Source: Chromatium weissei
GTDB lineage: Bacteria; Pseudomonadota; Gammaproteobacteria; Chromatiales; Chromatiaceae
DNA length: 64,000 nucleotides
Assembly: GCF_016583765.1 (NCBI RefSeq)
Contig: NZ_NRRR01000005.1
Coordinates: forward strand, 1-64,000
Direction: 5' to 3'
Every line of letters starts with the position of its first letter. Position 1 is the stretch's first letter. Of the stretch, positions 19,569 to 29,424 are shown in pieces. The position numbers and the translations under genes were made by a program. The notes below the pieces were generated by a model, which had not been told where the DNA came from, did no database searches, and saw only the letters and a list, made by a program, of their open reading frames with translations.

Positions 19569-20243
19569 ATGACTCTTTCTCCGCAATTAGTATGGGCTGC
19601 CGGTTTAAGTGTGTATGTGCTTGCGGTGTTATTTTTAACGCGCTTGCCATATCAAATGATGGTGAAGCAGGGAATGGAATCCATTCGAGCGGTGTATTAC
19701 GTGCGTAAAATCGTGCACATGCTGGCTGGTGGAATTGGCTCCATCATGGTTCCATTGGTTTTTATTGATCCTTGGTATCCATTGGTGAGCGGTTTTTTAT
19801 TAACACTGCTTTTGTATTTTGCGCACAGTAGCGGATTGCGCTTTTATTGGTTTCAAACCGATGACAATCGTAATGATGTCAAGTTTGCATTGATGTGGTC
19901 GAGTTCAGTTTCATTATTGTGGTGGATACTTAATGATCCTTGGCTGGCGATTTTACCATCGCTGTATATGGCCTTTGGCGATGGTGTCACTGGCATTGTG
20001 CGTAATGCGGTGATTCGTAAACGCTCAAAGAATCCGATTGGCAATGTTTTCATGTTGCTATTATGCGCGCCGCTCGGCTGGTATATCGGTGCGCAAGCCG
20101 AGCCGTCAATTCCAGAATGGGGATTGTTATCGGCAATTGTGGCGACGATTATTGAACGCTATGAATTCGGCCCAATTGACGACAACATTTTAATTACGGT
20201 GGCAGCATCCGGTGTATTGCTGCTCGGCAGTTTTTTGAATTGA
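19569..20243 (+). CDS. polytopic membrane protein of the dolichol kinase / phosphatidate cytidylyltransferase-like family
   Basis: 224 residues with about six hydrophobic segments. The YYVRKIVHMLAGG segment and the MAFGDGVTGIVRN motif match the CTP-dependent lipid-kinase family (SEC59, DGK1, VTE5). It probably phosphorylates a polyprenol or similar lipid alcohol at the membrane; the substrate cannot be told. It follows the ArsR gene by 36 bases and could be its target or simply the next gene in the operon. Confidence 0.7.
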   Translation: MTLSPQLVWAAGLSVYVLAVLFLTRLPYQMMVKQGMESIRAVYYVRKIVHMLAGGIGSIMVPLVFIDPWYPLVSGFLLTLLLYFAHSSGLRFYWFQTDDNRNDVKFALMWSSSVSLLWWILNDPWLAILPSLYMAFGDGVTGIVRNAVIRKRSKNPIGNVFMLLLCAPLGWYIGAQAEPSIPEWGLLSAIVATIIERYEFGPIDDNILITVAASGVLLLGSFLN

Positions 20244-20250
20244 ACGGCAA

Positions 20251-20685
20251 TTAAAAACCGGCGAGTTGATAGAGCCGTTTGGCTTCATCCACATTTTTTT
20301 CTACGCCTTGTCCCTGTTCATACATCAGCGCCAGCGTCGTCATTGAGCCAATAAGTCCTTGATCGGCGGCGCGTTTGAACCATTCCACCGCTTTTGCCGA
20401 ATTTTTATCGGTACATTCGCCCTGCATGTACATAAATGCCAATCCGTGTTGCGCCACACCCATTCCGGCTTTCGCCGCTGCCTTCATATAACTGAAGGCT
20501 AACAATGGGTTAGGCAACATTCCCAGTCCGTTTTGCGCCATGATCGCCATGCGATATTGCGCGTCAACATTGCCCATTTCGGCGAGTGGCGCGAGTAATC
20601 CGGCAGCGCGAGAAAACTGTTTCGATTCAAAGGCTGCGATGCCGCTGCCGAGCGTCATTTCGAGATCGTCTTGTGCGTGATTCAT
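20251..20685 (-). CDS. Sel1-repeat protein
   Basis: 144 residues made mostly of Sel1-type helical repeats: GNVDAQYRMAIMAQNGLG, AGMGVAQHGLAFMYMQGE, and the QGLIGSMTTLALMYEQGQG unit. Such proteins are protein-interaction scaffolds. No signal peptide is visible, so it is likely cytoplasmic. It converges on the lipid-kinase-like gene with a seven-base gap. Confidence 0.85.
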   Translation of the reverse strand: MNHAQDDLEMTLGSGIAAFESKQFSRAAGLLAPLAEMGNVDAQYRMAIMAQNGLGMLPNPLLAFSYMKAAAKAGMGVAQHGLAFMYMQGECTDKNSAKAVEWFKRAADQGLIGSMTTLALMYEQGQGVEKNVDEAKRLYQLAGF

Positions 20686-20709
20686 GATTTAATTCCTGTG
20701 AATTGAAAA

Positions 20710-20725
20710 AGTTGGCAGTTGTCAG
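20710..20725. repeat. dispersed intergenic repeat AGTTGGCAGTTGTCAG, copy 2
   Basis: Exact second copy of the 16-mer at 8595-8610, here between the Sel1 gene and the inositol-phosphatase-like gene. Confidence 0.6.
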
Positions 20726-20778
20726 TGATGAAGCAATGAATAGTTTTTTTGAATTGCGGCGCAATTAAAACTGTTGGT

Positions 20779-21579
20779 TTATTGCAATGCGACAAATGCT
20801 TGCCAGCGTTCGAGTAATTCGGGTGTGGCTGCCGCAATTGCAAGTTGTGATTCCAAGGTTAATTCAGTTGTTAATGTCATTTTTTCCGGTTGGTAATGGC
20901 GTACCGCTGCGCCCGCTTCTTTCGCAATCAATCGCCCAGCGGCGTAATCCCACAGCCGTTGCCCGCCGTGTAAATACAGTTGAAAGCGTCCGCTGGCCAG
21001 CCAGCACCAGTCGAGTGCGACCGAGCCAAGATTGCGTTGCGACCGAAAACCGCCAGCGCGAAACAGCGTCGCCAGCGTGGACGGTGGCAGACGTTTCAGG
21101 TCAATCATCGCCAGACAGTCGCTGAGTGCTGCGCCAGCGGTAAAGGGTTGAATGGGTTCGCCATTCAGCCACGCGCCCTGACCACGCGCAGCAGTGAAAC
21201 ATTCGTCGCGCACTGGATCGTAAATCGCGCCGTGTGTGACCTTTCCCTGCTCAATCAGTGCCAGCGAAATGGCGAAAAAGGGAAAACCACCCGCGTAATT
21301 GCTGGTTCCATCCAGCGGATCAAGTATCCAAATGCGATGTTCAGTCGCTGCCAGTAAACGCTGCTGCTCGGTGGCGGTCATTTCCTCGCCGAGCAGCGGA
21401 ATATCGGGAAAAACCAGCGCCAGCGCGGCAGTAATTCGCGTTTGCACCGCTAAATCGGTTGCCGTGACGACACTGCCATCGGCTTTATTCTCGGCACAAA
21501 TGTGATGCCAGCGCGGCAGAATTTCGGTTGCGGCGGTGGTGCGCAGCAGTTGCGTTAACAGTTTGAGTTTCGCGTTCAT
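20779..21579 (-). CDS. inositol monophosphatase family phosphatase
   Basis: 266 residues with the metal-binding signature LGEEM, DPLDGTSNYAGG, and the C-terminal WDYAAGRLIAKEAG motif of the IMPase/FBPase superfamily. It should be a Mg2+-dependent phosphatase on a sugar or inositol phosphate; members include SuhB and CysQ, and the sequence does not decide between them. It is divergent from manC with about 94 bases between starts. Confidence 0.88.
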   Translation of the reverse strand: MNAKLKLLTQLLRTTAATEILPRWHHICAENKADGSVVTATDLAVQTRITAALALVFPDIPLLGEEMTATEQQRLLAATEHRIWILDPLDGTSNYAGGFPFFAISLALIEQGKVTHGAIYDPVRDECFTAARGQGAWLNGEPIQPFTAGAALSDCLAMIDLKRLPPSTLATLFRAGGFRSQRNLGSVALDWCWLASGRFQLYLHGGQRLWDYAAGRLIAKEAGAAVRHYQPEKMTLTTELTLESQLAIAAATPELLERWQAFVALQ

Positions 21580-21673
21580 TCAATGCCTATCGTCTGCGTT
21601 TGACCGCGTTGAAGTCGGTTGTTTTAATCGCCGCATTGTCGTCCTTTCGCTCACGCCAGCAGGTCAATTCGTG

Positions 21674-23146
21674 ATGTCTTTACAACCTGTCATTCTCTCC
21701 GGCGGTTCTGGAACACGGTTATGGCCGTTATCCCGCGAAGCCTATCCCAAACAGTTTTTACCGTTGACCAGTGCCCACACGATGCTGCAAGAAACGGTGC
21801 GGCGATTGAATGGTTTGAGTGCCGAACATCCTCGCGCCGCAATTGGTCAACTCGCGCCGCTGGTGGTGTGTAACGAGGCGCATCGCTTTTTGGTTGCCGA
21901 GCAGTTACGCGTGATTGGAGAACCGCCCGCGGCGATTATTCTTGAACCAATCGGTCGCAATACCGCGCCAGCATTGACGCTGGCAGCACTCGCAGCGACG
22001 CAAACTGGTGACGATCCGATTCTATTGGTGATGCCAGCCGATCATACCATTCGTGATGAAGCGGGCTTTCGAACGGCAGTGGCGAATGCGACGTTGATCG
22101 CACGGGCTGGCGCAGTGGTGACATTCGGCATCGTGCCCACCGCACCAGAAACGGGTTATGGCTACATTCGGCAAGGTGCGGCGTATGCAGCGGATGGCGT
22201 GAACGGCGCGGCCTATCAACTCGCTAATTTCGTGGAAAAACCGGCATTTGAAGTTGCTCAAGATTATTTAGTCTCCGGCGAATATCTGTGGAACAGCGGC
22301 ATTTTCGTGTTGCAAGCGTCGCTGTGGCTGCGGCTGATTGCGCGGTTTCGTGCGGACATTGCGAGCGCCAGCGCCAATGCCTTTACCGCTGCGGAATACG
22401 ATGGAAATTTTCTGCGAGTGGCGACCGAGCAGTTTGCTGTTTGTCCAAGTGATTCAATTGACTACGCCGTGATGGAGCATTTAGCGGCTGGCGCAACAGC
22501 GAATGTGCCGCCAGCGGTGGTGATTCCGCTTGCAGTCGGTTGGTCAGATGTCGGTGCGTGGTCGGCGCTGTGGGAAGTGCGCGAGCAGGATGCCGCAGGA
22601 AATGTGCTGGATGGCGACGCTTTCGTGCACGATGCCAACAATAACTTGGTGATTGCGCAACATCGCATGGTGGCCGCGATTGGCGTACACGATTTAATCG
22701 TGGTGGAAACGCCCGATGCGGTGTTGGTCACCACCAAAGAAAGTGCGCAGGATGTGAAGGCGGTGACGCAATTTCTGCAACGGGAACAACGCAATGAACA
22801 TCGGCATCATCAACAGGTGCATCGTCCGTGGGGTTCGTATGAAGCGATTGGGCTGGGAGCGCGGTATCAGGTGAAACGGTTGATCGTGAAGCCGGGTGAA
22901 TCGCTGTCACTGCAAATGCACCATCATCGCGCTGAACATTGGGTCGTGGTGTCTGGCACGGCTCGCGTCACCTGCGACGAACGCACCTTTTTATTGACCG
23001 AAAATCAATCCACTTACATTCCGGTCGGTTCGACGCATCGATTGGAAAATCCGGGCAGCATTCTGTTAGAAGTTATCGAAGTGCAATCCGGCAGCTATTT
23101 GGGCGAGGATGACATTGTACGATTTGAAGACCGTTACAATCGTTGA
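21674..23146 (+). CDS. manC: bifunctional mannose-1-phosphate guanylyltransferase / mannose-6-phosphate isomerase
   Basis: 490 residues from ATG 21674 (the frame runs upstream without a good start). The N-terminal nucleotidyltransferase has the ILSGGSGTRLWPLSR pyrophosphorylase motif and FVEKP; the C-terminal cupin has QVKRLIVKPGESLSLQMHHH, the type II phosphomannose isomerase active site. It makes GDP-mannose for exopolysaccharide or O-antigen. It is apart from the rfb genes at 52-62 kb and has no manB next to it. Confidence 0.93.
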   Translation: MSLQPVILSGGSGTRLWPLSREAYPKQFLPLTSAHTMLQETVRRLNGLSAEHPRAAIGQLAPLVVCNEAHRFLVAEQLRVIGEPPAAIILEPIGRNTAPALTLAALAATQTGDDPILLVMPADHTIRDEAGFRTAVANATLIARAGAVVTFGIVPTAPETGYGYIRQGAAYAADGVNGAAYQLANFVEKPAFEVAQDYLVSGEYLWNSGIFVLQASLWLRLIARFRADIASASANAFTAAEYDGNFLRVATEQFAVCPSDSIDYAVMEHLAAGATANVPPAVVIPLAVGWSDVGAWSALWEVREQDAAGNVLDGDAFVHDANNNLVIAQHRMVAAIGVHDLIVVETPDAVLVTTKESAQDVKAVTQFLQREQRNEHRHHQQVHRPWGSYEAIGLGARYQVKRLIVKPGESLSLQMHHHRAEHWVVVSGTARVTCDERTFLLTENQSTYIPVGSTHRLENPGSILLEVIEVQSGSYLGEDDIVRFEDRYNR

Positions 23147-23238
23147 GTTTTATCGAAATTGCGGACACAAAAATGGCCGCAGTGACAGGGTGTGATTGCC
23201 GCTGCGACCCAACTGGCTTGCTACCAAAAAACGCGAAT

Positions 23239-23259
23239 GGTCAGCGAAAATCGCTGACC
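23239..23259 (-). terminator. rho-independent terminator for the 37-residue ORF
   Basis: Perfect nine-base stem GGTCAGCGA/TCGCTGACC with a three-base loop. On the minus strand it is followed, seven bases later, by a run of six T. Confidence 0.6.
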
Positions 23260-23272
23260 CGTGAGAAGGAAA

Positions 23273-23386
23273 TTAACGTTTGGGTGAACGCCGAACAGTG
23301 CTGTTGCGATTGACTAATGCGATGAAAAAGCCCGCACAGAAAATGGCAACCAGAATGCCGGTAATGGTGAGTGCATCGAAACTCAT
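23273..23386 (-). CDS. 37-residue single-pass membrane peptide
   Basis: ATG 23386 to TAA 23275-23273. The peptide has one hydrophobic segment (ALTITGILVAIFCAGFFIALV) and a basic tail (VNRNSTVRRSPKR), giving a periplasm-out N-terminus by the positive-inside rule. A terminator-like hairpin follows 13 bases after the stop, and an inverted repeat precedes the start. I do not recognise the family. The peptide pattern and isolated transcription unit make it more than a chance ORF. Confidence 0.5.
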   Translation of the reverse strand: MSFDALTITGILVAIFCAGFFIALVNRNSTVRRSPKR

Positions 23387-23404
23387 TAGATTTTATTCCA
23401 AATA

Positions 23405-23424
23405 ACCTAATCCACTGATTAGGT
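23405..23424. promoter_or_regulatory. inverted repeat upstream of the membrane peptide
   Basis: ACCTAAT and ATTAGGT, seven-base perfect arms with a six-base centre, 19 bases upstream of the minus-strand start at 23386. It could be an operator. Confidence 0.35.
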
Positions 23425-23700
23425 GTATTGATTTGCACTTGGTTAACGCAGCGAACCGCTCAACTCAAGTCCCTTGACGCGCAGTAACATCGAGTAAGTG
23501 CCAATTCACAGCGAATTCAGAATCGATCTGTCTTGCAGCAAACGGCTTATTACCGAAGTATTTTAGTATCTACTAATATCATATCAAATTGTGTGGCTGC
23601 GTTTGCGACACGCATGGCAAAACTTTCCAGTTGTCAGTTGCCTGCGATTACCATTTGATAAATCAAACTTTTCACGATTTACGCTGCGGAATGAAGTGTT
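23425..23700. other. non-coding gap before the ABC permease genes
   Basis: No convincing gene on either strand. It holds a small palindrome TTAGTA-TC-TACTAA at 23563-23576 and a copy of the CAGTTGTCAG repeat at 23628-23637. Confidence 0.5.
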
Positions 23701-24678
23701 ATGGGTGTTTATGTGCTGCGCCGCTTGTTGTACGCCGTGCCGATTTTGATCGGCGTGAATTTGCTGACGTTCGTGCTGTTTTTCGTGGTCAATGCGCCGG
23801 ACGACATGGCGCGAATGCAGTTGGGCGAAAAGCGTGTCACACCGGAAGCCGTGCAGTTGTGGAAACAGGCGCACGGTTATGACAAACCGCTGCTGTTCAA
23901 TGCGACAACGACCGGCATCGCGCAATTCACTGACACCATTTTCTTTGATAAATCAGTGCGTTTGTTTGCATTTCAGTTTGGCGCATCCGACGACGGACGC
24001 AATATCGGTGCGGACATCGCCCAGCGCATGTGGCCGAGTTTGGCGATTGCGCTGCCGGTGCTCATCGTTGGACTGGCAGTCAATATCAGTGTGGCGCTGG
24101 GGCTGGCGTTGTTGCGAGCAACTTATGTAGACATCGGCAGCGTCGTCGTGCTGGTCGCGTTACTGTCGATTTCCGGTCTGTTTTACATCATCGGCGGACA
24201 ATTTGTGTTGAGCAAACTGCTCCATCTCGCGCCCATTTCCGGTTACGACACCGGTCTGAATGCGTTGAAATTTCTAGTGTTACCGGTATTGATCGGAGTC
24301 ATCAGCGGCATCGGCGCTGGCACGCGCTGGTATCGCACGCTGTTTTTAGAAGAAATCAGCAAGGATTATGTGCGCACGGCGCGAGCCAAGGGTTTATCGG
24401 AAACGCGAGTGCTGGTGCGTCACGTGCTCGGCAACGCGCTGATACCGATTTTGACGGGCGTGGTGGTCGTGTTACCGCTGCTGTTTATGGGCAGCTTGTT
24501 GACGGAATCGTTTTTTGGCATTCCCGGACTCGGCAGCTACACCATTGATGCGATTAGCAATCAGGATTTCGCCATCGTGCGCTCGATGGTTTTTCTCGGC
24601 GCGGTGCTTTACATCTTGGGCTTGATTTTGACTGACTTTTCCTACGCGCTCGTCGATCCGCGAATCAGATTGCAATGA
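23701..24678 (+). CDS. peptide/oligopeptide ABC transporter permease (DppB/YejB type)
   Basis: 325 residues. The N-terminus YVLRRLLYAVPILIGVNLLTF is the standard DppB-type first helix; the EAA loop reads YVRTARAKGLSETRVLVRHVLGNALIPI, and the protein ends ALVDPRIRL as YejB/DppB relatives do. It forms the membrane channel with the next gene. Neither a solute-binding protein nor ATPases are adjacent. Confidence 0.88.
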   Translation: MGVYVLRRLLYAVPILIGVNLLTFVLFFVVNAPDDMARMQLGEKRVTPEAVQLWKQAHGYDKPLLFNATTTGIAQFTDTIFFDKSVRLFAFQFGASDDGRNIGADIAQRMWPSLAIALPVLIVGLAVNISVALGLALLRATYVDIGSVVVLVALLSISGLFYIIGGQFVLSKLLHLAPISGYDTGLNALKFLVLPVLIGVISGIGAGTRWYRTLFLEEISKDYVRTARAKGLSETRVLVRHVLGNALIPILTGVVVVLPLLFMGSLLTESFFGIPGLGSYTIDAISNQDFAIVRSMVFLGAVLYILGLILTDFSYALVDPRIRLQ

Positions 24679-24691
24679 GGTTTTCAAGTTT

Positions 24692-26116
24692 ATGCCGTTG
24701 ATTCCCGTGATTTTATGGACTGATGCGCTCGTCTTTGTGCTCATCGCGCTGGCGCTGGGATTTGGCATTTACGCCGCACATCACGAACATCTGCGCGCTC
24801 CGTGGCGACGGGTGCTGCGTTCACCGGTCGGCATGGTGACGCTGCTCGTGCTCGGCGGTTACGCGCTGATTGGTGTGTTCGACACCGTGCATGTGCGATT
24901 AAAACTGGAAACCAGCGCCAGCACCGCGCCCGACGCGCCCGCCCAATACGCGCCCGACGTGATGAGCCTGCTTGATCTCGCGTTGAACGATTTGCGCACT
25001 CAACAGGAAAAAACCTACTCCGCGCCCTTTGCAACGCATCTCTTTGTAAAAGAAGCGATTGAACAACCAGACGGCAGTCTGAATCGCGCTTATTCGCGTT
25101 TGCAATTTGGCGGACGCAATCTCCACGATGCCGATGCCGAGCGCGCCGCCGACATCGCCACGCGGACGCTGATTGGCGCGTTGAAAGGTTTGATCGCGTG
25201 GGCATTTGTGAGCGCGGGATGGCTGTGGTGGCTGGCGCGGCGACGCGGTGAATCGCTGACGCGAGTGGCAGCGGAGGTGCGCGCTGGACAAACTGCGCTG
25301 CCGTGGCGAACGGCGTTGATCACGCTCGGCGTGTTGTTTTTATTGGGATTTATTGCGGCGGAGCTGGCGGCGAGTTATCACATTTTTGGCACGGATAAAG
25401 TCGGCGAAGATGTGTTTTATCAAACGCTGAAAAGTGTGCGCACCGGCTTATTGATTGGCACGCTGACGACGTTGGTCATGTTGCCAGCGGCGCTGTTGCT
25501 GGGCATTGCGGCGGGCTATTTTCGCGGCTGGGTGGACGACCTGATTCAATATCTTTACACCACGTTAAACGCCATTCCCGGCGTATTGCTGATTGCAGCC
25601 GCCATTTTGATGTTGCAGGTGTACATGACCAATCACGCCGATGAGTTCACCAGCGTGGTGGAGCGCGCCGATTTACGGCTGCTGTTTTTGTGTCTCATTC
25701 TCGGCGTGACCAGTTGGACGGGATTGTGTCGGCTACTGCGCGGCGAAGCGTTGAAACTGCGCGAAGTGGAATATGTGCAAGCGGCGCTGGCGCTCGGCGT
25801 GGGACATTTCACCATTCTCACGCGCCACATTTTGCCCAACGTGATGCACATTGTGCTGATGACGCTGGTGCTTGATTTCAGCGGATTGGTGTTGGCAGAA
25901 GCGGTGCTGTCGTATGTCAACATCGGCGTTGATCCGACCATGAATAGCTGGGGCAACATGATTAACAGCGCCCGACTGGAATTGGCGCGAGAGCCGGTGG
26001 TGTGGTGGTCGCTGGCTGCCGCATTTAGCTTTATGTTCATTCTGGTTTTAGCGGCGAATCTATTTGCCGATGTCGTGCGGGATGCGTTTGATCCGCGCCT
26101 GCGCACCGTTCATTAA
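24692..26116 (+). CDS. peptide ABC transporter permease (DppC/YejE type) with extended N-terminus
   Basis: 474 residues, longer than the usual 300-350. The C-terminal permease core carries the EAA loop [22 protein letters not shown] and ends [14 protein letters not shown]. The extra N-terminal part contains further hydrophobic segments near residues 8-28 and 47-67, a polar stretch to about 165, and another segment at 170-186. It starts 13 bases after the first permease gene and is followed by cysE after 17 bases. Confidence 0.87.
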   Translation: MPLIPVILWTDALVFVLIALALGFGIYAAHHEHLRAPWRRVLRSPVGMVTLLVLGGYALIGVFDTVHVRLKLETSASTAPDAPAQYAPDVMSLLDLALNDLRTQQEKTYSAPFATHLFVKEAIEQPDGSLNRAYSRLQFGGRNLHDADAERAADIATRTLIGALKGLIAWAFVSAGWLWWLARRRGESLTRVAAEVRAGQTALPWRTALITLGVLFLLGFIAAELAASYHIFGTDKVGEDVFYQTLKSVRTGLLIGTLTTLVMLPAALLLGIAAGYFRGWVDDLIQYLYTTLNAIPGVLLIAAAILMLQVYMTNHADEFTSVVERADLRLLFLCLILGVTSWTGLCRLLRGEALKLREVEYVQAALALGVGHFTILTRHILPNVMHIVLMTLVLDFSGLVLAEAVLSYVNIGVDPTMNSWGNMINSARLELAREPVVWWSLAAAFSFMFILVLAANLFADVVRDAFDPRLRTVH

Positions 26117-26133
26117 CAATTGAAAACTGCAAC

Positions 26134-26925
26134 ATGTTCAAACGTTTAAGAGAAGACATCGCCTGCGTGTTTGACCGCGATCCGGCAGCCCGGAATCGCT
26201 TTGAAGTGTTCACGCTGTATCCCGGCGTTCACGCGATGCTGGCGCATCGGCTGGCGCATCGCCTGTGGCGCAACAATTTCAAATGGTTAGCCCGAGCATT
26301 GGCGAATATCGCCCGTCTATTCACCGGCATCGAAATTCACCCCGGCGCAGTGATTGGACGGCGCTTTTTCATCGATCACGGCATGGGCGTGGTCATCGGC
26401 GAAACGGCAGTCATTGGCGACGATTGCACGCTGTATCACGGTGTCACGCTCGGCGGCACCAGTTGGCAAAAAGGCAAGCGCCATCCGACACTTGGACGCG
26501 ATGTCGTCGTCGGCGCGGGCGCGAAAGTGCTCGGCCCAATTGAAATTGGCGACGGAGCGCGCATCGGCTCCAACGCCGTCGTCGTCAAATCCGTGCCCGC
26601 CGGAGCAACCGCCGTCGGCATTCCCGGACGCATTATCGAACCGCCGGAAAATGCCACCGCCCAGCGCCGCGCCGACACCGCCAAACGCATCGGCTTTGAT
26701 GCTTACGGCGCGACCCGCGATGCGCCCGATCCAATTGCGAATGCGATCAATCGAATGCTCGACCACATTCACACGATGGATCAACGGGTTGAAGCGATTT
26801 CGCAAGTGCTCGAAAGCCAAAAACTCATGCCACATTTCGAGCACGACGGCGATTTAGATACCGTCATTCTCGCGTCAACAACTGATACCGAAATACCGCC
26901 CAGCGCAAATCAACGCACAGAATAA
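26134..26925 (+). CDS. cysE: serine O-acetyltransferase
   Basis: 263 residues, the EpsC/short form of CysE. The left-handed beta-helix has the hexapeptide run [19 protein letters not shown] followed by [19 protein letters not shown] and [14 protein letters not shown], the acetyl-CoA and serine site. It makes O-acetylserine, the precursor of cysteine. The C-terminus is extended by about 80 residues relative to the shortest forms. It converges on cysS; the pairing joins cysteine synthesis and its charging onto tRNA. Confidence 0.93.
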   Translation: MFKRLREDIACVFDRDPAARNRFEVFTLYPGVHAMLAHRLAHRLWRNNFKWLARALANIARLFTGIEIHPGAVIGRRFFIDHGMGVVIGETAVIGDDCTLYHGVTLGGTSWQKGKRHPTLGRDVVVGAGAKVLGPIEIGDGARIGSNAVVVKSVPAGATAVGIPGRIIEPPENATAQRRADTAKRIGFDAYGATRDAPDPIANAINRMLDHIHTMDQRVEAISQVLESQKLMPHFEHDGDLDTVILASTTDTEIPPSANQRTE

Positions 26926-26941
26926 CCTTCAATTAACGTGA

Positions 26942-28324
26942 TTAACTGCGTCGCCAAATTGTACCCTGCACACCATCTTCTAAAACAATTCCCGCTTCAG
27001 TTAAAACGGCACGAATACGATCCGCTTCCGCCCATTGTTTTGCAGCGCGAGCTTGAATACGCTGCGCAATGAAATCATCAATTGCGGCATCCGTTAATCC
27101 ATCATGCGTCGCATCACCACGCAGATATTCATCAGCATTCGCTTGTAAAATACCGAGCACCGCACCGAATACGCGCAATTGCGCACCGAGCGCCGCCGCG
27201 CCATTCACATCAACAGCGCGAATACGATTCATTTCGCGCACCACATCGAATAATACGGCCAAGGCTTCTGGCGTATTAAAATCATCATTCATCGCCGCAT
27301 AAAACCGCGTATTAAATGCCGCATCATCGGCTGACGCGACAATTGGCAATCCGCGTAATGCGGTATAACAACGCGTTAATGCGTTACGCGCATTTTGCAG
27401 ATTGTCATCGTCATAATTTAATGGACTGCGATATTGACTAGTGAGAATGAAATAACGAATTTCTTCAGCGCGATAACGCTGCAAAATTTCGCGTACCGTA
27501 AAGAAATTGCCTAATGATTTGGACATCTTTTCTTCATTGATACGCACAAATCCGTTGTGCATCCACACATTCACATATTGCTCACCTGTCGCTGCTTCTG
27601 ATTGCGCAATTTCGTTTTCATGATGCGGAAATTGAAGATCAGCGCCACCGCCATGAATATCGAAATGATTGCCCAATGCGCAGGTACTCATTGCCGAGCA
27701 TTCAATATGCCAACCCGGTCGTCCCAAACCCCAAGGTGATTCCCAAAAAGGCTCATCAGGTTTTGCCGCTTTCCATAATACGAAATCTAATGGATCGCGC
27801 TTCGCTTCATCAATATCAACACGAGCACCAGCGCGCAAGTCTTGCGGATTTTTACCGGATAATTTGCCGTAATCAGTGAATTGATTGACAGAATAATAGA
27901 CATCGCCATTATTCGCAGCATAAGCAAAACCTTTATCAATCAGCGTTTTAACCATTGCGATGATTTCAGTAATATGTGCAGTGGCGCGTGGTTCTGCAGT
28001 TGGCGGCAAAACACCGAGCGCCATTGAATCGGCATGCATGGCTTGAATAAAACGCTCAGTTAATGCGGTAAAGGATTCGCCATTTTCGGCAGCGCGACGA
28101 ATGATTTTATCGTCAATATCCGTGATATTGCGCAAATAGGTCACGTCATAACCGAGTGCTCGTAAATAACGATAAACCACATCAAAAACCACCAACACTC
28201 GCGCATGACCAAGATGACAATAATCATAAACAGTCATGCCGCAAACATACATTCGCACCTTATTGGATTCGATGGGTTGAAAGAGTTCTTTTTGACGCGT
28301 TAAAGTGTTATAGATTTGTAACAT
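26942..28324 (-). CDS. cysS: cysteinyl-tRNA synthetase
   Basis: 460 residues from ATG 28324 ([15 protein letters not shown]); 22 codons upstream are open but not part of the family. The class I signatures are CHLGHARV and [10 protein letters not shown], and the zinc ligands are visible as C in YVCGMTVYD, the CSAMS segment, and HHENE. It attaches cysteine to tRNA-Cys. Third codon positions are much more AT-rich than in the preceding genes. Confidence 0.95.
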   Translation of the reverse strand: MLQIYNTLTRQKELFQPIESNKVRMYVCGMTVYDYCHLGHARVLVVFDVVYRYLRALGYDVTYLRNITDIDDKIIRRAAENGESFTALTERFIQAMHADSMALGVLPPTAEPRATAHITEIIAMVKTLIDKGFAYAANNGDVYYSVNQFTDYGKLSGKNPQDLRAGARVDIDEAKRDPLDFVLWKAAKPDEPFWESPWGLGRPGWHIECSAMSTCALGNHFDIHGGGADLQFPHHENEIAQSEAATGEQYVNVWMHNGFVRINEEKMSKSLGNFFTVREILQRYRAEEIRYFILTSQYRSPLNYDDDNLQNARNALTRCYTALRGLPIVASADDAAFNTRFYAAMNDDFNTPEALAVLFDVVREMNRIRAVDVNGAAALGAQLRVFGAVLGILQANADEYLRGDATHDGLTDAAIDDFIAQRIQARAAKQWAEADRIRAVLTEAGIVLEDGVQGTIWRRS

Positions 28325-28453
28325 CGAAAAATTGCCTTGCATATTGTTAAGGGTGATGTGTTCGCAAAATAATGCTGAATTGACGCTCACTCACGAATTA
28401 AACATTGATCGTGATTTCAATCACGTTAAATTGATGTTGATTGGTTTTTTATA

Positions 28454-29404
28454 TCACAGCGCCACTCCATTCAGAATGAATGCGGCTACTTCATCTTCAC
28501 CAATTCGCTGCCCCGGCTCTCCACCCACCAATCGATGAATTGCGCAGGCGGGCAATACCGCTTGCACATCTTCAGGAATAACATAGTCTCGCGCTGCTAA
28601 TAATGCCCAGGCTTTTGCGGCGTGCAAAATACCCAATCCAGCGCGGGGTGATAATCCATAAATGAATCGCTCCGAACCGCGAGTAAATTGCAAAATTGCG
28701 TGAATATAATCAATGATTGGTGGCGCAGCGTGAATTGCAGTGACCTGCTGTTGCAGCGCCAGCAATTGTGCATTCGTCAATACCGGCGTTTGTCGTGCCA
28801 CCATCGCTCGCCGATCTTCACCAGCCAATAATTGTTTTTCTTGTGCGGCATCGGGATAACCCAGCCGAATACGCATTAAAAACCGATCCAATTGCGATTC
28901 CGGCAGTGGAAAAGTACCGATTTGAAACAGCGGATTTTGCGTGCCAATGACAAAAAAAGGTTCTGGCAATTGACGGGTTTCGCCTTCTACGGTGACTTGT
29001 CGTTCTTCCATTGCTTCCAATAATGCACTTTGCGCTTTTGGTGTGGCGCGATTGATTTCATCTGCCAATACCAATTGCGAAAAAATTGGACCGGAATGAA
29101 AACGAAAACGTTCAGTGGCACGATCATAAACCGCTACACCAATGACATCAGCGGGCAATAAATCGCTGGTGAATTGAATACGCGCATAATCCAAACCGAG
29201 CAGTTGTGCCAATAAATGCGCCAATGTGGTTTTACCCACGCCCGGCAAATCTTCAATTAACAAATGTCCTCGTGCGAATAAACAAGTCAGTGCCAAACGC
29301 AATTCATGATCCTTTCCAAGAATGATGGTGTTGGCACTTTGTAAAATGACATCAGGAAGGCTGCGATGCGCAGTGTTGATTTGATTTAGACTAGGCAGCG
29401 TCAT
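28454..29404 (-). CDS. MoxR-family AAA+ ATPase
   Basis: 316 residues with Walker A ([13 protein letters not shown]), Walker B ([10 protein letters not shown]) and sensor motif [23 protein letters not shown] of the MoxR group. These are chaperone-like ATPases that usually act with DUF58 and VWA-domain proteins to insert cofactors or assemble envelope complexes; none of these partners is downstream in the window. It is divergent from mnmG with 20 bases between starts. Confidence 0.9.
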   Translation of the reverse strand: MTLPSLNQINTAHRSLPDVILQSANTIILGKDHELRLALTCLFARGHLLIEDLPGVGKTTLAHLLAQLLGLDYARIQFTSDLLPADVIGVAVYDRATERFRFHSGPIFSQLVLADEINRATPKAQSALLEAMEERQVTVEGETRQLPEPFFVIGTQNPLFQIGTFPLPESQLDRFLMRIRLGYPDAAQEKQLLAGEDRRAMVARQTPVLTNAQLLALQQQVTAIHAAPPIIDYIHAILQFTRGSERFIYGLSPRAGLGILHAAKAWALLAARDYVIPEDVQAVLPACAIHRLVGGEPGQRIGEDEVAAFILNGVAL

Positions 29405-29424
29405 GGATTCAGGCTCTTTTCATT

